Below, piece by piece: positions 23,901-32,070 of a stretch of 64,000 nt of DNA. A model generated the notes under the pieces. It ran no database searches. It saw nothing but the letters and a program-made list of their open reading frames with translations, and was not told the origin of the DNA. The first letter of the stretch is position 1; each line of letters begins with the position of its first letter. The position numbers and the translations under genes were made by a program. The stretch comes from Castor canadensis (lineage: Eukaryota > Chordata > Mammalia > Rodentia > Castoridae), in the NCBI RefSeq assembly GCF_047511655.1, contig NC_133392.1, positions 91,505,042-91,569,041 on the forward strand. The letters run 5' to 3'.

Positions 23901-24077
23901 CCTGTTTAACAAGTTGCTGTCTTTGTTGTGATTTTCAAATTGATTCAGAGAAAGCAGACTGCTATGTTAATGTCTCTGAAGTTACCATGTGTATTTCTAC
24001 AGGTCTTGTTGCCGTTAGACAATCCATATGGCAAAATTACTGGTACAGTCAAGAGGAAGTTGTCATCAAGGCTGTGA
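2929..24077 (+). CDS. UOX: Urate oxidase (uricase), six 3' coding exons, partial gene
   Basis: Uricase oxidises urate to 5-hydroxyisourate in liver peroxisomes, the step before allantoin. Coding exons are 2929-3045, 3143-3221, 16491-16677, 18115-18238, 20624-20707 and 24003-24077. They join in frame with GT/AG sites into 221 residues plus stop. Mammalian uricase is about 303-304 residues, so the first 83 (exons 1-2, with the catalytic Lys and Thr) lie before the window. Residues aligning to known active-site positions are present: Phe170, Arg187, Val235-Gln236, Asn262 and His264 (numbering assumes 304 residues). The C-terminus Ser-Arg-Leu is a type 1 peroxisomal targeting signal. No stop or frameshift is seen, so the gene looks functional, unlike the hominoid pseudogene. 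The next gene, SAMD13, is convergent. Confidence 0.97.
3143..3221 (+). CDS. UOX: UOX coding exon 4
   Basis: Encodes 26 residues plus one base, about 123-148, from NGVKHVHAF to VEQMRN, containing the conserved HIS-rich [13 protein letters not shown] segment of uricases. The acceptor is TTTTCAG at 3136-3142 and the donor is G|GTAAGA at 3222. The intron from exon 3 is only 97 bases. The next intron is the longest seen here, about 13.3 kb, and has taken up many repeats, including a recent L1. Confidence 0.96.
3222..4827. other. UOX intron 4, AT-rich, no gene
   Basis: AT-rich intron. There is a C/T-rich simple-sequence patch at 4272-4318 followed by a short GA run, and an imperfect duplication of ATTTTACATTCTTTGAATTT near 4590-4635. 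Nothing else is recognised. Confidence 0.5.
4828..5180 (+). mobile_element. L2-like ancient LINE fragment
   Basis: Resembles the L2 3' region: TTCATTCAACA, then dates of decay through CATGAATGAGACATTCCCTGACC. Divergence is high and the boundaries are approximate. Confidence 0.5.
5938..6367 (-). mobile_element. L1 3' UTR, antisense, truncated
   Basis: Begins with a T-rich run and TGCTGGGGTACATTTTGG, then the same pyrimidine-rich order as the L1 at 22.5 kb: CCATCATTCTCC, CATTCCTGGAATAG, ACTGGTACCAACACCCC and GACATTTTTGTTTGTTTAAG. Confidence 0.8.
6368..6580 (+). mobile_element. MIR-like ancient SINE
   Basis: Contains a decayed MIR core (TGAGCTCTATCACTTAGCAAC, then CTCAGTGGGCTTTCATTTGTAACATGAGGATG). 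The rodent lineage carries many such relics. Confidence 0.55.
6600..7250 (+). repeat. Purine-rich (GA-rich) intronic block
   Basis: About 650 bases strongly enriched for G and A on the plus strand. The 117-codon minus-strand frame at 6683-7036 is low-complexity (Ser/Leu/Pro-rich) and comes from this bias. Confidence 0.55.
7650..9110 (+). mobile_element. 5'-truncated L1, recent, with target-site duplication
   Basis: The sense end of L1 ORF2 (GGACCTCATAAAACTAAAAAG to CAATGGAATTTTATGCAGCC) plus 3' UTR and an A-tail at 9102-9110. A perfect 17-bp direct repeat, AAGAAGTTTGGGTTAAA, flanks it at 7633-7649 and 9111-9127. ORF2 is read in three frames (7658-7867, 7837-8319, 8244-8534), so it is frameshifted and dead. 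The C-terminal half of ORF2 is all that remains. Confidence 0.95.
8855..9060 (+). repeat. 103-bp tandem duplication inside L1 3' UTR
   Basis: Units 8855-8957 and 8958-9060 are identical except for a few bases in the G-run. Each carries a G-rich tract (GGGAGGGGGTGGGGGCAGGG) that could form a G-quadruplex. Confidence 0.9.
9128..11839. other. UOX intron 4, no gene recognised
   Basis: Mostly unique-looking intronic sequence. I saw no exon-like block with splice sites and no clear repeat beyond a short CA run at 9763-9775. Confidence 0.5.
11840..12020 (-). mobile_element. MIR-like ancient SINE, antisense
   Basis: Antisense MIR core: CCATCTTACAGATGAGAAAATC, then GCACTGGGATTTGAATTTAG. Confidence 0.6.
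12290..12377 (-). mobile_element. ID-like SINE unit, antisense
   Basis: Single tRNA-derived unit: TGGGGTTTGAACTCAGGGCC through TTTACCACTTGAGCCACTCC. No B1 part follows. Confidence 0.8.
12378..13200. other. UOX intron 4, no gene recognised
   Basis: Intronic sequence between a SINE and an L1. No coding signal is seen. Confidence 0.45.
13218..13681 (-). mobile_element. Short 5'-truncated L1, antisense, with target-site duplication
   Basis: Begins with a T-run and the L1 3' end (ATTATTCATATGTGCATACA), then the C-rich tract complementary to the G-rich tract at 8.9 kb. A perfect 17-bp direct repeat, TGTGGAGCCCTGGTTTT, lies at 13201-13217 and 13682-13698. Only the last 460 bases of L1 were inserted. 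Confidence 0.95.
13699..14306. other. UOX intron 4, no gene assigned
   Basis: Contains a 155-codon plus-strand open frame (13764-14231) and an 88-codon minus-strand one (13731-13997). I do not recognise either. No repeat is assigned. Confidence 0.35.
14307..14385 (+). repeat. (TC)n(AC)n compound microsatellite
   Basis: About 24 bases of TC repeats followed by about 28 bases of AC repeats. It should be length-polymorphic. Confidence 0.95.
14874..14951 (+). mobile_element. ID-like SINE unit, sense
   Basis: tRNA-derived unit with box B-like sequence: GGCATGGTTCAAGTGGTAGA, GCCTAGCAAGCATGAGGCCC and TTCAAGCTCCAGTACTCC. It is not a functional tRNA. Confidence 0.85.
14958..15022 (+). repeat. TATG/TA-rich simple repeat
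   Basis: Runs of TATG and TA after an ID-type SINE, probably grown from its tail. Confidence 0.85.
15023..16490. other. UOX intron 4, 3' part, no gene
   Basis: Intronic, ending at the exon 5 acceptor. No exon or clear repeat is seen. Confidence 0.45.
16491..16677 (+). CDS. UOX: UOX coding exon 5
   Basis: Completes Gly149 and encodes residues to Trp211, whose codon is split over the next intron. It holds TQSGFEGF, with the Phe that stacks on urate (Phe170; Phe159 in Aspergillus), and [10 protein letters not shown], with the urate-binding Arg187 (Arg176 in Aspergillus). The acceptor is AACAG at 16486-16490 and the donor is GTATGA at 16678. The segment [10 protein letters not shown] has one residue more than my recollection of the mouse protein and matches the 304-residue form. 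Confidence 0.96.
17595..17705 (+). mobile_element. MIR-like ancient SINE
   Basis: MIR core: CTTAGTTTCATTATCTCTA, then GGGGATAATAATAGTACCTG. Confidence 0.65.
17889..17925 (+). repeat. (TG)n microsatellite
   Basis: About 18 uninterrupted TG units in UOX intron 5, 190 bases before exon 6. Confidence 0.95.
18115..18238 (+). CDS. UOX: UOX coding exon 6
   Basis: Encodes about residues 212-252, with [13 protein letters not shown] carrying the urate-contacting Val235 and Gln236 (Gln228 in Aspergillus). The acceptor is TTTCAG at 18109-18114 and the donor is GAG|GTATGT at 18239. Residue 215 is Trp (TGG), where the mammalian uricases I recall have Arg. This could be a CpG transition from CGG. Confidence 0.96.
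18610..19140 (+). mobile_element. L2-like ancient LINE fragment
   Basis: Decayed L2 3' region: TCATCCATCAATTTATTTGA, then GAACATGACCCCTACCTTCA and TAAGTCAGTAAATAACACAA, later AGATCACTGATAGCAGTGTG. It lies in UOX intron 6. Confidence 0.6.
19342..19666 (+). mobile_element. Composite trimeric SINE (B1-B1-ID), sense
   Basis: First B1-like unit from CAGGCTGGATGCAGTTGTTC, second from AAGCTGGACATGGTGGTGC, then an ID-like unit (TAAGTGGTATAGCACCTGCC). It ends in an A-rich tail that has expanded into a GGAA repeat. Confidence 0.85.
19667..19800 (+). repeat. GGAA/GGGA purine microsatellite
   Basis: About 130 bases of GGAA, GGGA and GAGA units growing from the tail of the SINE. Long Pro/Ser/Leu-rich minus-strand frames across it are artefacts. 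Confidence 0.95.
20624..20707 (+). CDS. UOX: UOX coding exon 7
   Basis: Encodes 28 residues, about 253-280. It contains the uricase signature [12 protein letters not shown], with Asn262 and His264 corresponding to Asn254 and His256 of the Aspergillus catalytic site. The acceptor is TTTCAG before 20624 and the donor is GAG|GTAAGA at 20708. It is phase 0 at both ends. Confidence 0.97.
20708..22465. other. UOX intron 7, 5' part, no gene
   Basis: No exon or firm repeat is recognised. Short reading frames here lack splice sites and homology that I can see. Confidence 0.45.
22466..23755 (-). mobile_element. L1 3' half (3' UTR and ORF2 end), antisense
   Basis: The longest antisense L1 piece: a T/A-rich end, the pyrimidine-rich 3' UTR (to about 23340), then the complement of the ORF2 end, from GAAAACATGTGGCCTTTGG to ATTGCTGGATTATATGG. 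The ORF2 part is collinear with the fragment at position 1. It ends 250 bases before the UOX last exon. Confidence 0.88.
24003..24077 (+). CDS. UOX: UOX terminal coding exon 8 with peroxisome signal
   Basis: Encodes the last 24 residues, from [14 protein letters not shown] to a basic tail ending Ser-Arg-Leu, then TGA at 24075-24077. SRL is a type 1 peroxisomal targeting signal. The acceptor is TTCTACAG at 23995-24002. The 3' UTR follows and begins with a 36-bp tandem duplication. Confidence 0.96.
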   Translation, partial: VLLPLDNPYGKITGTVKRKLSSRL

Positions 24078-24950
24078 CATCGTGGCCACCAAATAGGAGT
24101 CCACTCTCAGCTGAATTGCTTACGGTCATTTGGGATGCTAGAGAATGTACTGTGTTAGCCCTGAAAAATTTCAAGCTAGAATGTACTGTGTTAGCCCTGA
24201 AAAATTTCAAGCTAGAATATTGATTTTTGGTGTCTATTTTCTTTCTGCCTGAGATAATTAACTTCTCTAAACCTGGTTCAGTAAGGCATTTTATGGATTA
24301 CCTTATTAATAGTTACAATATGCTTTGTGGGTATAGTTTACTTAAAAAACACTGAGCAGTATTAGAACAATTATAAATTCATATTTCTTTTCTGATGCAG
24401 AGTAAAATGTTAATATATTTTATCATTATAATGCTGCATGACTTTCATTATTGAGTAGAAAGAAAATGAAACAAAATGTCTTAAATAATTAATTAATTAA
24501 TATTATTTGTTTTGGTGGTCTTGTGCCTTCCTATGTTTGAGAAGATTTAGAATTAATTAAGAAAACAATAATGGATTATGGAGGCAACACACCTGTTAAT
24601 TTGAGTACACCTTTAAGAATCAAATGGTGTTTTCATACTACTGATACTTCTGGGTAATGCAGAAAATGTAACAAAATCATACTGAAAAATATATCATTGT
24701 GACCTCAATTGACTCAATATTTTTAATTTTTAACAGTTCTGTTGCATATGTACCATTAGTAATTTATTTCCATACTGATTATGATCTTAATGTATTGATT
24801 TTATGACTTTCACAATCCTTAGAGAATATTTAGTACACATTGGGATGTTAAAATAAGTGTAAATTATTTTTCTTTGAACAATGGATTCCTTTGGTGTAAA
24901 GAGCCATATTTAATAAATGTCAAGTCAATATACACATGAATAAAAATACA
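24078..24950 (+). other. UOX: Probable UOX 3' UTR, end uncertain
   Basis: AT-rich sequence after the UOX stop. There is no strong poly(A) signal in the first 800 bases. Canonical AATAAA hexamers occur at 24912 and 24939, so these are the best candidates if the UTR is long. A shorter UTR using a variant hexamer is equally possible. The extent is inferred. Confidence 0.35.
24142..24213 (+). repeat. 36-bp perfect tandem duplication in UOX 3' UTR
   Basis: The unit at 24142-24177 is repeated without change at 24178-24213 and starts 65 bases after the UOX stop codon. The perfect identity suggests a recent event, or an assembly artefact. Confidence 0.9.
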
Positions 24951-24965
24951 TATAGAAAGAAGACA

Positions 24966-25010
24966 TATATATGTGTATATATATGTATATGCTTATACAT
25001 ATATATGTCA
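24966..25010 (+). repeat. TATATG/TA simple repeat
   Basis: Alternating TATATG and TATG units between the UOX 3' UTR and the LTR relic. Confidence 0.85.
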
Positions 25011-25419
25011 GCAATGATGATTTCTGGATGATGGGACTATGAGTGATTTTCATTTTTCACCATGTACTTTTCTGAATCTTCCAAATATTGGAGATTTTTT
25101 GATTTCATAATCAGGGAAACAAATATAACTGATGATTTAAAGATGTATACAGTTGGAGATGTGATTAGCTTTACATAAACCAACTAGGATTACTCGTTTA
25201 TATATTCCACAAGGCTTTATAAACTACAATTTTAGAAACCTGTGACTAAAACCTATTCACATGAACATTCTAGATAACCTTCCTCCCTTTTAAAAATTTC
25301 CTTGTAACTAAAAAATAAAATACCCATTACTCTAGAAATGCTCACATATGATCCGTTAGTATTGTTTGCTAATCCTGCTTCATTAGCCTTTATGGTACTA
25401 CTACCTAAAGTAAAACAGT

Positions 25420-25715
25420 TGTATTAGTCAGCTTTCCATTACTATTGCAAAAATACTTGAGGCAATTAAAAGGTTTATTTTGGCTTCCAGTTCTAGAGAT
25501 TGCAGTCCAAGATCAGGTGGCCTCTTTGGGCCTCTTGCAAGGCAGTATATCATGGAGGGAACACAAAAAGGAGCAAAATTACTTATGTAACTGCCAGGAC
25601 CTCAGGACCTCCCACCAGGCCTCTCAGAGGCCCCACAATCTTCCAATAGCACCACCCTGGGGAACAAGTATTTAACATGTAGACTTTTGAAGACAGACAC
25701 TTGTCTAAACCACAG
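25420..25715 (+). mobile_element. LTR-like relic (ERVL/MaLR style)
   Basis: Starts TGTATTAGTCAGCTTTCC and ends near CTAAACCACAGCA. The internal pieces (GGTTTATTTTGGCTTCCAG, CACCCTGGGGAACAAG) recur, diverged, at 33.7 kb. Family assignment is from memory. Confidence 0.6.
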
Positions 25716-25852
25716 CAATTGTGCAGTGGTTAATCATACGAAATCACGTAAATCCAGACTGTACTCTCTACTACATATAACCTTCCTCACCTACAAAATG
25801 GAGGTAAAAGTAGAACCTACTCCACGGATCTTTCAAAGATTAAATGGGTTAA

Positions 25853-26173
25853 TTTTTGGGTTTTTTGGCAGTACTTGGGTTTGAACTCATGGCCTCACAA
25901 GGGCTCAAGTACTTGAGCCATACCCCACCCCTTTTTACTTTGGTTTTTCAGCAGGGTCTTGTGCTTTTGCCTGGGCTAGTTTTAGACCTAGTCTTATCCT
26001 CCTACTTTTGCCACCAAAGTAGCTGGGACCACAGGTTTGTGACACCACACCAGGCTTGTTTTTGAGATAGGGTCTTACTAGCCCATGGTTTGGGCTTGCC
26101 TCAAACCATGATCCTCCTGTCTCTGCCTCCCAAGTAGCTGGGATTACAGGTGTATGTCAACATATCCAGCCCT
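25853..26173 (-). mobile_element. Composite trimeric SINE, antisense
   Basis: ID-like unit (TTGGGTTTGAACTCATGGCC), then two B1-like units ending AAGTAGCTGGGACCACAGG and AAGTAGCTGGGATTACAGG. Confidence 0.88.
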
Positions 26174-27918
26174 AAATGGGGTTTTTTTGAGTGATACATA
26201 GACATTTCTATATAAGTATTTGTTGAATATAATAAATAACCTACCTCCTTTTCATGGTTTCTAGGCTCAATTAGAAAGTCATTGTTGGTCTCCATGGGTC
26301 AGGTTAGAGTTGAAAGGTCTTTAAAACACCAAACCTCATAAAGTAATGGAGACCATTCACAAGCTAGTTAATGCCTGCTTCAAAAGCACAGGATAAGAAA
26401 GATAAAATAATTTGATAGGAAAGTTTTGTGCTACCCTGAATACTCATGTTACAAAATGTGCTTCTGTATCATGTGACTTGCACAGCCAAATGGCTGCTAC
26501 ATTTTATTCCTCTTTCAACTTGATGATGCTGTTTCAAGAGGAAAGAGTCTAACATGGCTTTCCTAAAAACAAACAAACAAAATTACATTAGGCCTTTCTA
26601 ATTAATGTTTTCTTGTTCAGCAAAGTTTTAGAAACACATTTTTGTTTTTTCAGGAAAGAAGGCCATGTTAAGGGCAGAAACCTTCTCCTGATCTTAACAC
26701 ATTTGCTATAAAGGATTTCAAAGTAGGTGATGGACGCCCTGTACCAGGTGTGTGACAGGAAAGCCTTCAGCCTGTCAAATTCTCAAGGATTTGTTTTTGT
26801 GAAAAACACTTTCTTGCAGTTCAGATTATAAAGTGTGTGCTGAAAACCAGTCTTGGGTTTCACCTGCTCTAGGCCTGGACACCTTTGGGGTAATTTGTAT
26901 CTAACACTTGGTAATTTTGCTCTGGAAGGTTACAGAAGTTTTGTTCCAATTTCTGGGGGAGCAGAGTTGCTCTCATAACACCCCCCATCCCACCTCCATC
27001 TTCCACAGCTGCATCTCAAGTACTTTCAAGGAGAAGTAAGCTGGGATTCCAAGGCCATGACGACAGGATGCACGGTATTCAATAGCACAGCTGTCATTTG
27101 GAGGTTGTGGTTTTGGTAGCCAAGAGTCTGGTTAAGGCACGCACCATATCTTTTAAATTTTATCTGATAACTTCATAGCAACAGAGTCAGAAAATACATC
27201 TGTTTCTTTTCCTTTTTTGAATCATGCTTGAGATCATATCACTCCTTATTTTTGTAAACTGATTTTCCCCCTTTTTCTTCCCTCAGCATTTTACTTATTT
27301 GTTAGAGACAGAATTTTTTTTTAATCATCTGCAGGCTTTAACTGCAGAAATTTGAACTAACTTTCTAACCTTTTTATGCTTTGTCCAGAAGGACCATTTC
27401 CTTTCGTTGGGACTCTCAGCTGTGGGGAGTTTGTCCTTATAAATGGCCTTTGTAAAACCTTCGTAACTGCTGTCTGCAAACCTGCACTTGAGAGGAAGCA
27501 AAAGCTTGTTTCCAAGGGCAGGTATTTCAAGCCTGCTAACCAGACACACTCGCCCTCCAGTCTCTTTGTATTTTTCAGTCTTTGTTTCCATTTCTCTTCG
27601 AGCTCAGCGGCCTCCCATTCTCCCGTTTGCCAGGCTTCCTCTTAGAAATTCTTCAAGGTTTTTGAAGCCTATTGAGACTTTATTGAGAATATAATGCTAT
27701 GGAATTTCTTCCCAGAAAAATTTGCATTCATATTCTCTCCAGGTGCCTCAACCTCTAAGGAACCAGTTTATTTCCTATCTTTAAAGCATAAAGGAGTACA
27801 ATAGAAATTTGCCACATGAGGAATGCTGTCAACCAAATATACAAGGTAAGTATACTGCTCAGCTTTGAATACACAGAGAAATGAATATGTTTAGAAGAAA
27901 AGAGAAAGATTCCAGGTG
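26174..27918. other. Intergenic, no gene recognised
   Basis: Lies between UOX and SAMD13. There is an (AAAC) run at 26568-26582. Overlapping short frames around 27325-27694 are not recognised. Some of this could be conserved non-coding DNA, which cannot be judged without alignment. Confidence 0.4.
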
Positions 27919-28330
27919 TATTAGTTTCTTGAGGCTGCCATAACAAACTTCCATAAACTTAGTGGCATTAAATGGTAGAAATGTTTTTCCTCATCAAGAT
28001 TGGCAGTCATGCTCCCCACACCGGTTCTAGGGACAATTCTGTTCTTGTCTCCTTAGGGGTTCTTGGCTCATGGCTGCATCACCCTAATGTCTACCTACCT
28101 AGTCACATTGCTTCCTTCTCTCCTGTCTGCCAGACCTCCCCTGTGTGACTCTCATAAGCACACCTGTCATTAGACTTAAGGACCATCTGGACACCCAGGG
28201 TTACCTCTTCACCTCAGCATCTTTAACTTAATGACATCTGTAAAAACCTTTTTTTCACCTAAAGTCATGTTTTCAGGTTCTTGCAATTAGGACCTGCACT
28301 TTTGTTTTGATAGGTCACCATCCAACCACT
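27919..28330 (+). mobile_element. MLT2-like LTR relic
   Basis: Starts GTGTATTAGTTTCTTGAGGC with CTGCCATAACAAACTTCC and continues through GACATCTGTAAAAACC and CACCATCCAACC, in the order of the common ERVL-type LTR family. A relative lies at 53.3 kb. Confidence 0.65.
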
Positions 28331-28479
28331 ATACTAAGTAAGGAAACATTGGACTTCTAAGAGCAGCTCTTCTGGTATACATGGTCTTTAGCTACACAGA
28401 GGCTACTTACTGTTCCCTTTAGATATGTGGAATGGTTATATCCCCCACTCAGTTTGATGAATTGAGTCACAGACATTTA

Positions 28480-28650
28480 CACAGACTTTGGATCCAGGTA
28501 GTGCTAAGTTTTAGATTGGCCTCTATCAATTTCTAAGCTGTGTGACCTTGAGCAAGTTATACTCTGAGCTTCGGTTCTTGTATTTGTGAAACAGGACTGA
28601 TAACAATACCTGCCTTCTGGGCACAAGGTAACCAAGGTTTAGCTGAGATT
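28480..28650 (+). mobile_element. MIR SINE
   Basis: Good MIR core: AAGCTGTGTGACCTTGAGCA, then GAAACAGGACTGATAACAAT and ACCTGCCTTCTGG. Confidence 0.75.
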
Positions 28651-29949
28651 GGGCATGAGTTAGAATGCTTTGGCGCCAAGCAACTGAATACCTAACAGTG
28701 TCTTACAGGAAAAGACATTTGTTTACTTCCAAGAGTGATGTGACAACTCAGTGATGGCCTCGGGACTCAGGCTCATTCAGTCCTCTTTCCTTCCATTTTC
28801 AGAGTATGGTAATGGCTTCTTCTGTGGCTACAGAATGGAAGACAAAACTTCCATTACTGATGCTCTGGAACATTACCCAGAACTTTCTTGAGACCAAAGC
28901 ACTCAGTCCCTCAGATGCTGAAAGTGTTGGTTTCTAGTGGCTTATAGTTGAATCACTCTGTAGGAATTGCATTTGGCTGAAGGAAGCTGTTCCTCCCAAA
29001 TTTTATCCACTCCCTGGGAGCAGCTCACATCCAGTGTCTAGTCAGTGTGGGAGATAAAAAGTCCTGATCCCTTTGCCTCAGTTGGGACAACTCTGCCAGC
29101 CGCTCTAGCTCCAGAACTTCTGATTGGCTGAGGACTCTATTGCAACTGTTAAACTCCCTCTGCTTCCCTCAAGCCTCACAGGCAGTGTTCCAGAGAGTGC
29201 TTCCCAGTGAATCTCCTACATGAAAATCTCAGCACCTTGCTTTTGATTTTTGGGGGCAGGAGGGAGGCATGGCAGCTGATCTGAGATACTATGAGTGGAT
29301 TTAGAAAAGAGACTCTAAAATGGGATGTGGGAGCTGGATCACTCTGGCTAGCTGGCAAGGAACCCTTGGAATGAGATAGTCATGCAGTTGTTAATATTTT
29401 TTTCCCAGAGGTGAATTGGGAGGCAATACAGAAGGAAAAGAACATGCTGACAAAAGAAATACCTCAAATGCTTGAGAGATCTAAGAAATAGTTTTTATAA
29501 GGACTGTGACATTTGGATGGTTGTTCCTGGAAACTATTAATGCATTAAAAAGGAAATGAAAAGGTGAGGATGATTAATGATCAAAATAAAGCAGAGAATG
29601 AAAGCAAGAGAGCCTATGTGGAAGCATATAAAGAGACTTTATATCTACATGGCAGAATAAGCTTAGGATTAGACCCAGGACTTAATTATATGGATTACAG
29701 AACTCTAAGGAAATTGAATTCTCAACCCTGACAGGTGTCTGTCTGGGTTTCTCTGAGTTCTCTGGGCCTCTAGAACTAGCCTACTCTTCTCTGGTAAATG
29801 CTATCACCCTCTTCTTGCTTAAAGATAATGCAGGATTTTCTGCCTACAACGAAGCACACGCCACCTTGATGCCTATATATATGGTAAAGTTACATCACAA
29901 ACAAGCCAGAAACATGCTGGGCTTGTAAAAGAAGGAAAGGATCATGGGC
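28651..29949. other. Intergenic, no gene; may include ERV gag-side relic
   Basis: No gene is seen. The last 400 bases could be the decayed left part of the provirus that follows, but I cannot show it. Confidence 0.35.
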
Positions 29950-32070
29950 CAAAAGAGATGCTATATAGACCGTTATATAGAATCTGAGACTATGCCAGGG
30001 TGCTGGATAATACCCATGTAATTGTCATATTGAAGAGAAGGAGGAGAAGTAGTTTCTACTCACATGGGATGGACAGTTGTATACATTTATGGTCTTGCTC
30101 CAGGAATACATTAACTCTTGGTCTTTGTATATGGGACCTGTACCATCTGGACATGCCACATATCACATTGGTTCATGATATCACATTAAATGGAACAGAT
30201 GGGAAAGAAGTGACCCTTATACTCTGGGAAGAATGCTAGATATCTACTAGGAGCACACCATATTAGTGAAATTTTTAGAAGTTCAGTGGTTTAGGACAGG
30301 AATTGGGAAAATCTGTCCTGCCACCTGTTTTTGTAAGTAAAATTTTGCTGAAACACCGCTTATATACTATCTAGGATTGCTGTTGTGTTATAGAGGTAGA
30401 GTTGAGTAGTTGTAACAGACTGTGGTCCACAAAGTCTAAACTTTTACTTTCTTGCTCTTTGTGGAAAAAGTTTGCTGATCCCTGGTCTAGGACATTGCAG
30501 ACATCTCCTCCAAAACAAAAGACACATTATTTGTGTATCACTAAGTAAGCTTAATGCCTGGTAGTCTTCTTCAGGTTTTGGAAGAATTATATTCCACACT
30601 TGAGAATTTTGCTCCAACCCATTTTCTGGGTGACAAGGAAGGCTTTCAAGTTTTTGTGGGACCCAGAGCAGTAAAAGGCTCAGCAGCTGATCCATTCTGC
30701 TTGCGATATATGAATCAACAGACTTAGTGCAATTAAAGGTGTCTCTGATTGTAGAAGATGCTGCGTGAGCCTTATGGCAAGACTTAATAGGAATATTACT
30801 AGACACCTAGGGTTCTGGAGCAAGCCCACACTACATATAGCCAAGAATTGTTCACCTTTTTGAAAAAAAGCTCCTGCTATACAACTTGATCTCAGTAAAG
30901 ACAAATGTCTGGCCATGGGACATCAAGAGAGTTTGTGGCCAGAGTTGCTTATTAGGAGTTGGGTCCTATCAAATCAACAAAGTATTAGGGTCTGCTGGGT
31001 CCAGCAGCAATCCTCTGTAAGATGAAAATGAGAGGTCGAGGATCAGGCATGAGTGGGGCAATAGGACACAAGAAACGCACATGAGCCAGTGAGCCCAATC
31101 CCATGCTATCCACCATTGTTTCTTTAGTACCTCACACTAGGCTGTAAAGGGAGGGCAGCTATAAGGATGGTGGTGAAGGGTAATCCTTCTAATGTGTACA
31201 GCTTTAGGAAGCACACCAAACCTACTGGCAATCCCAGTGCTGGCACAATGCATTCATGAGTAGAATGACCACGGCAGCAGGAGTGGAGACTGAGCATGCA
31301 CCCAAAAGTACGGAGTCTGGCTCTCCACGACCAGTAACTATCGCTAGCAAGTATCCAGCCTTCCAGCAGTAAAGGTCAATACTGAGTGAGACATTTACAT
31401 GGCACCAGTCAGTCTTTGAGAAGACTAACCAGATCTTGCCAGCAAGTTGACTACATTGGATCCCTTTTTATTTCTTTCTTCTTTAATTAAATTTATTTAT
31501 TGTGGTACTACGGATTGAGTTTAGGGCCTTGTGTTTCCTAGGCAAGTTCTCTACCACTTGAACTACACCACCGGTCCTAAATCCCTTTTGCTTTGAAAGG
31601 GACAGTGATTCATCTTGACTAAAATTGATGAATATTTTGGTTATAGGTTTGCCATTCCTGCCCACAGGGACTTAGCCAGTACCACATACAGAATCCCATA
31701 TAACATCACTCAGACTAAGGGGTCCTTCTTCAAATAAAGGAGAAGTGGCAATCAGTGAGTGAGCATAGTATCCATCACAGAGCTGCTGACTCAATAGAGT
31801 GATGGAATGATCTCTTAAAGATACATCAGAGGTGGTAGCTTGGAGAGATGCCTGCGATCATGGAGTGCTGTCCTTAAGAGGCAATGGATTCTCTAAATTC
31901 TTGACTCAAGTGGAGTTCTGTCCCAAGTAGGTAGAATGTATGGGTCTGGTAACCAGGAATGGTCCCACATCCTTCACTCTCAGTGACCCACTTGGGAAAT
32001 GTGTACTTGTCTTCTCAACTCTAATATCCTGTTTCCAAAGAGGATATGCCACCAGGACCACAGTGGGAGT
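29950..32070 (+). mobile_element. Degraded ERVL-like provirus internal (pol) region
   Basis: Sense-strand remnants fit ERVL pol in order: a reverse-transcriptase-like stretch near 30090-30240 and, near 31790-32070, the downstream pol segment ending in CCACCAGGACCACAG. Many stops and frameshifts interrupt it and a SINE (31495-31579) splits it. It is old and non-coding. The 120- and 78-codon minus-strand frames at 30444-30916 are antisense to it. LTR-like relics at 27.9 and 33.7 kb may or may not be its own LTRs. Confidence 0.6.
31495..31579 (-). mobile_element. ID-like SINE unit inside the provirus, antisense
   Basis: TTGTGGTACTACGGATTGAG through CTCTACCACTTGAAC. It inserted after the provirus, which gives the relative order of events. 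Confidence 0.8.

Noticed and set aside
30444..30916. 120- and 78-codon minus-strand frames as a gene
   Set aside because: They are antisense to a decayed ERVL-like pol region and overlap in different frames.
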